A stretch of DNA of 28,277 nt, taken from positions 1 through 28,277 of the forward strand of contig CAYVJA010000038.1 of assembly GCA_964451605.1 (NCBI GenBank). The letters are read 5' to 3'. The notes beneath the pieces were generated by a model that did not search any database, had not been told where the DNA came from, and saw only the letters and a program-made list of their open reading frames with translations. The position numbers and the translations under genes are program-made. Of the stretch, positions 15,205 to 21,664 are shown one piece after another. Source of the DNA: JAQVSH01 sp964451605. GTDB lineage: Bacteria > Bacteroidota > Bacteroidia > Bacteroidales > UBA4181. How positions within the stretch are numbered: the stretch's first letter is position 1; each line of letters begins with the position of its first letter.

Positions 15205-16911
15205 ATGAGAACATTTCAACGATTATCCCATCTTCTATGGCTGCTTCCTCTTCTGGCAGCGTGGAGTTGCTCCGACGATGAGTCGGCACCAAGGGCTTAT
15301 GTCACCGTCGAACCGGATGCCATCGAGCTTACGGCAGCCGGCACGGCACAAACGGTAACCGTCAATACCAATCAGGCCGAATGGGCTACCGAATCGAGCG
15401 CCGATTGGGTGGTGATAACCCGCTACAATGAGTTTCTCTCCATCAGTGCGGCTCCCAACAATACCACAACACCTCGTCCTGCCGCTACCGTTACGGTCAG
15501 GGCAGGAGTAGCCGGGAACAACGCTTCGGCTCAGTTTACAGTAACCCAGAACTCGGTTAATCTTAGCCAAAGTTTGCTGTTGGGCTATTGGCAGAAAGGC
15601 GAACGGCTCTATTCTCTGGAAGCCAATGGTGCCCTGATGCAGTTGGTACCCTCTAATACTCCGGGGCTTTTTATTATCGATCCCGAAAGTATCGGAAACT
15701 ACGTGCTCGACACTGAGAACAATGCTCTGCAGATTACCATTGCTGACTCTCCGTCGGAGTCGGTTCCCATTGTGAGTATTACCAATACCCGGCTGGTTCT
15801 GGGGGGTTCCGGCGATGCAGCCGGCACCTATACTAAGTATACCGATCCGGTAACTGTGGCCCCTCAAATCAGCGACGAGTCGTTTTTGGGCGCCTGGCGA
15901 ATCAGCGACACCGAGTATGCAGAGTTTAATAACGACGGAACCGGAAACTTCTTATTGGCAGCAGAGGTAGCAGGCAGATTCATTTTACAGGGTACTTTTA
16001 CCTATTCGTACGATGCACTCTCCTTCACCATGACCATCACGCCCACAGGCGATGATCCGGAGGAGAGATACACCATCTCAAACTTTACTCCTGAAGGCTT
16101 TACACTGCAATCGGTTACAGATCAAAATTTTATCAGAGAGGTAACCAAATACGAAGGAACCGTTATCCTTGAACCCCCTTATCTGGGTTTCTGGAACTAT
16201 ACCGAGGAGGGAATCTATATGCAGTTTAAGGAGAATGGCATGATTTTGTTGCTGGAGCAGAGCCCCAATCCGAATCAACTCTACATCAGAAGGATTGTCT
16301 ATTCGCGTTATTCCCCGTCGGGCAGAACCATAGAGATTCTTTCCGGAGAGGGCGGTGATGTGCAGTATACCTATACGCTCACCAGCCATTCGGCATCGGA
16401 GATGGTTTGGACAGGGACCGATTTGGATGATATCATGACATACGAAAAGCTTGAACAGGAGTATGAACTGATTCCCTATCCCTTAACAGACGATTATGGA
16501 ACCGACTGGGCCAATCTTCTGCGCTACTGTGAGGCATTCGACGGAGGTGTGCTGTTGAATGTAAACACTCTTTCCGGCGTCTCCGAAGGCACTCCCGTAT
16601 CGCCGGTTCTCACTATCGATTCGCCAAAAACCATTGTGGCCATCTATACCTACCATTGGAATTGGATTACTACCGGAGGGGGAGAAAATGTGGGAGTCTC
16701 GCTGACAAACATCTTTAATGAGCAAACCTATGCACAATGCAACCAAACCCCCTATCCCGGTCAGGGCGGCAGGACAAATGCCAATTGGATTGGTGTGCCC
16801 AATGTTACCATCCCTGCCGGAAGTTATCGGGTAATCTCCACCAATCCGGCATCCTGGTCGTACGCCGGTGACACACAGGGACAAGGAATTACCGTCATAT
16901 TAGGGTATTAA
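15205..16911 (+). CDS. BACON-domain lipoprotein with three lipocalin-like repeats
   Basis: 568 residues from ATG 15205, preferred over 15175 because it places a lipobox Cys22 (LLAAWSC) after a normal signal peptide. The SDDE that follows fits the acidic surface-export signal of Bacteroidota lipoproteins. Residues about 31-115 form a BACON domain (ADWVVIT, VTVRAG, FTVTQ), usually linked to carbohydrate or mucin binding. Three repeats of about 100 residues follow, beginning LGYW (126), LGAW (228) and LGFW (327) and ending in T-x-Y or TKY-like strands, resembling lipocalin-like domains. Residues about 420-568 are a beta-rich C-terminal domain with NANWIGVPNVTIPAGSYRV. A surface ligand-binding role is inferred. 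A strong hairpin terminator follows. Confidence 0.75.
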   Translation: MRTFQRLSHLLWLLPLLAAWSCSDDESAPRAYVTVEPDAIELTAAGTAQTVTVNTNQAEWATESSADWVVITRYNEFLSISAAPNNTTTPRPAATVTVRAGVAGNNASAQFTVTQNSVNLSQSLLLGYWQKGERLYSLEANGALMQLVPSNTPGLFIIDPESIGNYVLDTENNALQITIADSPSESVPIVSITNTRLVLGGSGDAAGTYTKYTDPVTVAPQISDESFLGAWRISDTEYAEFNNDGTGNFLLAAEVAGRFILQGTFTYSYDALSFTMTITPTGDDPEERYTISNFTPEGFTLQSVTDQNFIREVTKYEGTVILEPPYLGFWNYTEEGIYMQFKENGMILLLEQSPNPNQLYIRRIVYSRYSPSGRTIEILSGEGGDVQYTYTLTSHSASEMVWTGTDLDDIMTYEKLEQEYELIPYPLTDDYGTDWANLLRYCEAFDGGVLLNVNTLSGVSEGTPVSPVLTIDSPKTIVAIYTYHWNWITTGGGENVGVSLTNIFNEQTYAQCNQTPYPGQGGRTNANWIGVPNVTIPAGSYRVISTNPASWSYAGDTQGQGITVILGY

Positions 16912-16924
16912 ACCTGCCACCGTG

Positions 16925-16968
16925 ATTAATGGTTAATGCGCTGCGCGCGAAATGGTTAATGGTTAATG
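16925..16968 (+). repeat. Intergenic repeat module, left of the metallo-hydrolase gene
   Basis: ATTAATGGTTAATG (16925-16938), then GCGCTGCGCGCGAAA (16938-16952), then AATGGTTAATGGTTAATG (16951-16968). The same order, GCGCTG-CGCGCG-A run-TGGTnAATGGTnAAT, recurs at 17882-17919 in the same orientation. Confidence 0.8.
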
Positions 16969-16973
16969 ACTTA

Positions 16974-17012
16974 GTGAGCCCATGCGCTTTGCGCACGGGC
17001 TCACTTTTCTTT
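16974..17012 (+). terminator. Rho-independent terminator after the BACON lipoprotein gene
   Basis: Arms GTGAGCCC-A-TGCGC (16974-16987) and GCGCA-C-GGGCTCAC (16991-17004) pair over 14 positions with one mismatch around a TTT loop, followed by TTTTCTTT. It ends DUF4861-BACON transcription just before the convergent metallo-hydrolase gene. Confidence 0.85.
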
Positions 17013-17814
17013 ATACAGTGAGCGAGTAACCGGTGTGGTTATAGAAGAGTGTGCCGGTATAGACTTTGGCCAATTTATTATAGGCATCAAGGCCGGTACA
17101 ATGACACACGCCCATTCGTTCGGGTTGAAATTTACAAAGCTTCTCAATCACCATGTCGTCGCGGACGGGTTCACCCCCAAACAGATGAAATCCCCCCAGA
17201 ATCAAATCGACAGGCAAGGGGAAATGGTGTAAGGCACTGGCCATAATATGGGTGATGCCTCTGTGCGAACAGCTGCTGATAACCGACAACTTCTGGCCGG
17301 AAACAGCTGCAAGAAAGAGCTCATCATCAAACCGATCGGGCACAAAGGTCTCGCCTTCTCGCAAAAAAAAGTGGGTAAAACTGGTATCCAACGGATTATG
17401 TACCGGAATATCGGGCACGATGTAGAGCGAGTCGCATAGCGGAGTTACTCCCTCAACATAGGTAACCCTCTTCTGCATGGCCTCAGAAAGGGGCGGGGTG
17501 CCGATAAACCGATCGTACCGGTGGTATTTCTGTGCAAAAAGTCCACTCTTCAGATAGATACGGGCTTTTCGATTCTGTGCCAGAAAAGCAGAGAGCCCTC
17601 CTGTATGATCGTAATGCCCGTGACTTAGCACCAATGCATCGATCGATGCCGGATCGATACCCAAACGGGAGGCATTATTCAGAAATGCCCCGCTTTGCCC
17701 TGTATCGAAAAGGACTTTTACGCTTCCTGTATCCATGTAGATGGCAAGACCATGCTCAGCCGTAAGACCGGTAGCATACACTAAATTTTCAATGAGGGTT
17801 GTAATCTGTAGCAT
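17011..17814 (-). CDS. Metallo-beta-lactamase-fold hydrolase
   Basis: 267 residues, no signal peptide, so cytoplasmic. The zinc-binding motif HGHYDH is at residues 65-70 (LSHGHYDHTGGL). Further likely metal-side motifs are SSCSHRG in the middle and GVCHCTG near the C-terminus. The N-terminal pattern LIEN and FDTGQSGAF places it with the archaeal beta-RFAP-synthase-annotated branch of the superfamily; bacterial members have no settled function, and I would not transfer that name. It stands alone on its strand, opposite to the genes on both sides, with related short repeat modules on both flanks. The strand and repeats suggest it may be a separate insertion, but base use does not obviously differ from its neighbours. 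Confidence 0.85.
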   Translation of the reverse strand: MLQITTLIENLVYATGLTAEHGLAIYMDTGSVKVLFDTGQSGAFLNNASRLGIDPASIDALVLSHGHYDHTGGLSAFLAQNRKARIYLKSGLFAQKYHRYDRFIGTPPLSEAMQKRVTYVEGVTPLCDSLYIVPDIPVHNPLDTSFTHFFLREGETFVPDRFDDELFLAAVSGQKLSVISSCSHRGITHIMASALHHFPLPVDLILGGFHLFGGEPVRDDMVIEKLCKFQPERMGVCHCTGLDAYNKLAKVYTGTLFYNHTGYSLTV

Positions 17815-17815
17815 A

Positions 17816-17879
17816 CTTTAATGCTTTAATGCTTTAATGCTTTAATGCTCTAATGATTTAATGCTCAGGTGCTCAGGTG
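17816..17879 (+). repeat. Tandem octamer array, eight units
   Basis: Four perfect CTTTAATG units (17816-17847), then CTCTAATG, ATTTAATG and two CTCAGGTG (17848-17879). It begins one base after the metallo-hydrolase start codon region (ATG at 17814, minus strand), so it would form that gene's 5' leader. Confidence 0.9.
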
Positions 17880-17881
17880 CT

Positions 17882-17919
17882 GCGCTGGCGCGCGAAAAAA
17901 AATGGTGAATGGTGAATAT
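17882..17919 (+). repeat. Intergenic repeat module, right of the metallo-hydrolase gene
   Basis: GCGCTGGCGCGCG, an A run, then TGGTGAATGGTGAAT. It matches the left module at 16938-16968 apart from one extra G, a longer A run, and G for T in the heptamer repeat. Confidence 0.75.
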
Positions 17920-17938
17920 GCGCAGATGAGTGTTGTAG

Positions 17939-17946
17939 CGAAGATA
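17939..17946 (-). promoter_or_regulatory. Candidate -7 box (TATCTTCG) for the metallo-hydrolase gene
   Basis: On the minus strand TATCTTCG is one base from TAnnTTTG. It would place the repeat modules inside a leader of about 120 bases. Confidence 0.3.
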
Positions 17947-17963
17947 GGGAACTGGAAAGAATT

Positions 17964-17994
17964 TTGTGCAAAGCCGGGCGATTTGTTACATTTA
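17964..17994 (+). promoter_or_regulatory. Candidate promoter (TTG-N20-TACATTTA) for the GH71/99-GH92-GH95 operon
   Basis: TTG at 17964-17966 lies 20 bases from TACATTTA (17987-17994), one base short of TAnnTTTG. It favours the ATG at 18027 over the TTG at 17964 as start. Confidence 0.4.
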
Positions 17995-18026
17995 CATATC
18001 TGCATTGGGGTTTAATTCTGGTAGGC

Positions 18027-19325
18027 ATGCTTCCTGTGTTTCGTATCTCTTCGCAAGTGGTTTTCGCGATTTTTTTGCTTTGCTGTCAAGGTCTGTTGGG
18101 GATGACGGTGTATTCTTTTCCGGAAAAAGAATCCCGGCGGTTTGTTAAGCACAGTCTGTCGCCCGGATTGATTATGGCCGGATACCAGGGCTGGTTTAAT
18201 GCTCCCGGCGATGGTGCCGGAAGAGGTTGGTACCACTATTCGAAGGAGGGGAAATTTGAACCGGGATATGCTAAGGTGGATATGTGGCCTGAAATGAGCG
18301 AATATGAAAAAGCCTACCCAACGGCCTTTCGATTTGCCGACGGAAGCGCTGCAACTACATTCAGTTCGTTTGATGAGAGTACGGTGCGACTCCACTTTCG
18401 ATGGATGCAATCGTTTGGAATTGATGGCGTCTATTTGCAACGCTTTGTGGCAGAGATCAAAAACGAATCGGGTCGAAAGCATTTTAACAAAGTGATGACC
18501 TCTGCTGCCAGGGCGGCACTCGATTACGACCGAACCCTTGCGGTGATGTACGATCTGTCGGGGATGCGTTCGGACGATACCGATGTGCTCATTGCCGACT
18601 GGAAAATGCTGATGGCGCAGTATGGATTTACGCAGCGCAGTCGGTATGCCAACTACCTGTACCATGGCAATCGGCCGGTGGTGGCCATCTGGGGGGTGGG
18701 TTTTAACGACAACCGAAAATATACCCTTTCGGATATCGAAAAACTGATTCGCTTTTTCCATTCGGATCAGGGGGGAAACTGTTCGGTGATGCTGGGCGTA
18801 CCCACCTATTGGCGCCAACAGGGAAACGACTGTATAAAAGATCCGCATTTTCTTGAGGTGGTACAGATGGCCGATATTGTACATCCCTGGTTTGTCGGAC
18901 GGTTTAATGAAGCCGGTTACGATGCATTCCGCCCCCTCATCGGAGAGGACCTGAAGTGGTGCAATGCACACCATCTGGCCTATGTTCCGGTTGTCTTCCC
19001 GGGATTCAGCTGGAATAACATGTATCCCGACAGCAAGAACAGTTTCGTTGCACGCAACCGGGGAAGTTTTTTTTGGAAACAGCTGGCAGGGGCATCCGCA
19101 GAAGGAGCCGAAATGATCTATGTGGCCATGTTCGATGAGATTGACGAAGGCACTGCCATCTTTAAATGCGCCCATACCGTGCCGGTGGCCGAAGGGAACC
19201 GCTTTGTGCCGCTCGATCCGGAGGTTCGGTCGGATCACTATCTGTGGCTTACCGGAAAAGCGGGTGCATGGCTGAAAACAAGAAAAACGTTACCCCAGGA
19301 CAAACCCATTCAACCTACTCCATAA
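18027..19325 (+). CDS. Glycoside hydrolase family 71/99-like protein
   Basis: 432 residues from ATG 18027, which gives a signal peptide (hydrophobic FAIFLLCCQGLLG); the frame upstream has only a TTG inside a likely promoter. The (beta/alpha)8 fold family is marked by MAGYQGWFNAPGDG near residue 50, HFRWMQSFGIDGVYLQRF near 118-135, and NYLYHGNRPVVAIWGVGF near 205. The C-terminal motif FDEIDEGTAI carries Glu371 and Glu374, spaced by three as in the paired catalytic glutamates of GH99 endo-alpha-mannosidases. Such proteins are often labelled xylosidase/arabinosidase without evidence. The neighbouring GH92 (10 bases downstream) supports a mannan or mannosylated-glycan substrate, which is inference. 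Confidence 0.8.
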   Translation: MLPVFRISSQVVFAIFLLCCQGLLGMTVYSFPEKESRRFVKHSLSPGLIMAGYQGWFNAPGDGAGRGWYHYSKEGKFEPGYAKVDMWPEMSEYEKAYPTAFRFADGSAATTFSSFDESTVRLHFRWMQSFGIDGVYLQRFVAEIKNESGRKHFNKVMTSAARAALDYDRTLAVMYDLSGMRSDDTDVLIADWKMLMAQYGFTQRSRYANYLYHGNRPVVAIWGVGFNDNRKYTLSDIEKLIRFFHSDQGGNCSVMLGVPTYWRQQGNDCIKDPHFLEVVQMADIVHPWFVGRFNEAGYDAFRPLIGEDLKWCNAHHLAYVPVVFPGFSWNNMYPDSKNSFVARNRGSFFWKQLAGASAEGAEMIYVAMFDEIDEGTAIFKCAHTVPVAEGNRFVPLDPEVRSDHYLWLTGKAGAWLKTRKTLPQDKPIQPTP

Positions 19326-19335
19326 AATCAATTCC

Positions 19336-21615
19336 ATGCAATCAGGCAGATCCAAAGCGCTTCGAATTCTGGGAACGTTCCTGTTCCTGGTGGGTATCAC
19401 CGGCACCTCTCCTGCACAAAAGGAGCCTGTCGACTTCGTAAACCCCTATATCGGGAATGTGAGCCATTTGCTGGTTCCTACCTACCCTACCATCCATTTA
19501 CCCAACAGCATGATGCGGCTCTATCCCGAACGGGCCGACTTCACGAGCGAATTGCTGCAGGGACTTCCTTTACTGGTTACCAGCCACAGGGGCAGTTCGG
19601 CCTTCTGCCTGAGCCCCTTTCAGGGAGAGGAGAAGAATTTGCAGCCTGTAATGGCCTTCAGTTACGACCAGGAGAAGATTACCCCCTACTCCTGGTCTGT
19701 GTTTCTCGACCAACAGCAGACGGAGGTGCGGTTTGCCCCTTCGCACCAATCGGCCATGTATGAAATTGCTTTCACACAGGATAAACCGGCCTATCTGGTT
19801 ATTACTTCCCGAAACGGTGCGTTGAAATGGGATGGAGAATCGCTTTCCGGATATCAGCAACTGAACAATAACACGCGGGTCTATCTCTCGCTCAAACCCA
19901 ACCGAAAACCGGTTTCGGTATCGGTCAGGAATGGTTCGGGCCTTATTCCGGGCACCGAGGCTTCGGGAAGAAATGCCTCCATTGTGTTGACCTTTGCAAA
20001 GGAGAACCGCACGATAATATTACCTTACGGGGTTTCGTTTATCGACGAAGCACAGGCTGCCAAAAACAGAATTCGCGAGGTAGAGGGCAAAAGTGTAGAA
20101 ACGCTGCAGGCAACCGGCCGTACCCTTTGGAACAGGGCATTGGGTAAGATTGCAGTAACCGGAGGATCCGACAACGGGAAAACCATTTTTTACACCTCGC
20201 TCTACCGAACCTTCGAGCGGCCGGTCTGCATCTCGGAAGAGGGTCGCTATTTCAGCCCCTTCGACGGGAAGGTTCATCCCGACAACGGCATCGATTTTTA
20301 CACCGACGACTGGATATGGGACTCCTACAGGGCACACCATCCGCTTCGGATACTGCTCAATCCCAAACAGGAGGAGCAGATTTTACACTCTTTTGTGGAA
20401 ATGACCACGCAGATGGAGCACCCCTGGTGGCCCACTTTCCCGCAAATAACCGGCGACAGCCGCAGTATGAACTCTAATCACGGGGTGGCTACAGTAATCG
20501 ATGCCTATAAGAAGGGGTTGAGGGGGTTCGACCTGGAGAAGGCTTATCTGGCCTGCAAAGGAGCCATTCAGGATAAGACGCTGGCTCCCTGGTCGGGAAA
20601 GCCTGCAGGCGAACTGAACCGCTTTTACCAAGAAAAGGGGTATATCCCGGCTCTGAGGGAGGGCGAAAAAGAGTACTTCCCCGAGGTGCACTCTTTCGAA
20701 AAACGGCAACCCATTGCGGTAACCCTCGGAACCGCCTACGATGAGTGGTGTTTGGCACAGATGGCCAAAGAGCTGGGAAAAGAGACCGACTACCGCCTTT
20801 TTCTGAAAAGCAGCTACAACTACCGGAATGTGTTCAACCCCAAAACCGGTTTTTTTCACCCCAAAGACAGTGCCGGCAACTTCATTGAACCCTTCGATTA
20901 TGTGTTCGGCGGGGGGATGGGTGCCCGAGAATATTACGACGAGAATAACGGATGGGTCTACCGCTGGGATGTGCAACACAACGTTGCCGATCTGATCCGT
21001 CTGATGGGCGGCAACGAAGCTTTTTCCGGACAACTCGATGCCATGTTTGCCGCGCCTTTAGGCCGGAGTAAGTATGAGTTTTTTGCCCGACTCCCCGATC
21101 ATACCGGCAATGTGGGACAGTTTTCGATGGCCAACGAACCCTCACTGCATATCCCCTACCTCTACAATTACGCGGGAGAACCCTGGAAAACACAGAAGAG
21201 AATCCGATCGCTGCTAAACCAATGGTTCCGAAACGACCTGATGGGAGTTCCTGGCGATGAGGACGGAGGCGGGCTCACCTCGTTTGTGGTCTTTTCGTAT
21301 ATGGGTTTCTATCCGGTTACCCCGGGAATGGCGGTATACAACATAGGAAGTCCGCTGTTCGACAGGATCAGGATTCGTCTGGAGAATGGAAAGACATTCG
21401 AGATTGAGGCTCTGAACAACTCGGACGAGAATAAATACATCCAGCATGCCACGCTCAATGGTACCGTCTGGAATAAACCCTGGTTTACCCATTCCGATCT
21501 GATGGCCGGAGGGAAACTGGTGCTCACCATGGGTCCCCGCGCCAATCGCAGCTGGGGCAGTGACCCGGCCGACGCCCCCCCTTCGGCCGAGCCTTTGCCC
21601 TCTGCCGAACAATAA
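19336..21615 (+). CDS. GH92 family alpha-mannosidase
   Basis: 759 residues with a signal peptide (about 1-28), so periplasmic or surface. GH92 enzymes are calcium-dependent exo-acting inverting alpha-mannosidases. The N-terminal beta-sandwich starts with DFVNPYIGN (about 34-42). The (alpha/alpha)6 catalytic domain has DDWIWDSYRAHHPL near 330, SNHGVATVIDAYKKG near 380, and WRWDVQHNV near 540. The acid is Glu601 in ANEPSLHIPYLYNYAG, and the base pair is Asp641 and Asp643 in PGDEDGG. SFVVFSYMGFYPVTPG is conserved. The last 17 residues, an Ala/Pro/Glu-rich tail, extend past the usual family end near RSWG and are encoded by a G/C-rich inverted repeat. It sits mid-operon, 10 bases after GH71/99 and 49 before GH95. 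Confidence 0.92.
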   Translation: MQSGRSKALRILGTFLFLVGITGTSPAQKEPVDFVNPYIGNVSHLLVPTYPTIHLPNSMMRLYPERADFTSELLQGLPLLVTSHRGSSAFCLSPFQGEEKNLQPVMAFSYDQEKITPYSWSVFLDQQQTEVRFAPSHQSAMYEIAFTQDKPAYLVITSRNGALKWDGESLSGYQQLNNNTRVYLSLKPNRKPVSVSVRNGSGLIPGTEASGRNASIVLTFAKENRTIILPYGVSFIDEAQAAKNRIREVEGKSVETLQATGRTLWNRALGKIAVTGGSDNGKTIFYTSLYRTFERPVCISEEGRYFSPFDGKVHPDNGIDFYTDDWIWDSYRAHHPLRILLNPKQEEQILHSFVEMTTQMEHPWWPTFPQITGDSRSMNSNHGVATVIDAYKKGLRGFDLEKAYLACKGAIQDKTLAPWSGKPAGELNRFYQEKGYIPALREGEKEYFPEVHSFEKRQPIAVTLGTAYDEWCLAQMAKELGKETDYRLFLKSSYNYRNVFNPKTGFFHPKDSAGNFIEPFDYVFGGGMGAREYYDENNGWVYRWDVQHNVADLIRLMGGNEAFSGQLDAMFAAPLGRSKYEFFARLPDHTGNVGQFSMANEPSLHIPYLYNYAGEPWKTQKRIRSLLNQWFRNDLMGVPGDEDGGGLTSFVVFSYMGFYPVTPGMAVYNIGSPLFDRIRIRLENGKTFEIEALNNSDENKYIQHATLNGTVWNKPWFTHSDLMAGGKLVLTMGPRANRSWGSDPADAPPSAEPLPSAEQ
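21567..21588. repeat. Inverted repeat in the 3' end of the GH92 gene
   Basis: GGCCGA (21567-21572) and TCGGCC (21583-21588) are perfect arms around a C-rich 10-base loop. It encodes the low-complexity tail of the GH92 enzyme, about 30 bases before the stop. Confidence 0.5.
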
Positions 21616-21664
21616 ATAACAGCCTCATTACCAGCTGTTTAACCAACAAAACTATGCCAATCTG

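Noticed and set aside
17816..17919. CRISPR array
   Set aside because: Units are 7-8 bases with no spacers and no cas genes nearby; this is a simple tandem repeat.
18012..19238. 408-codon minus-strand frame opposite the GH71/99-like gene
   Set aside because: It is a shadow of a conserved enzyme; the His/Arg-rich composition is typical of antisense reading.
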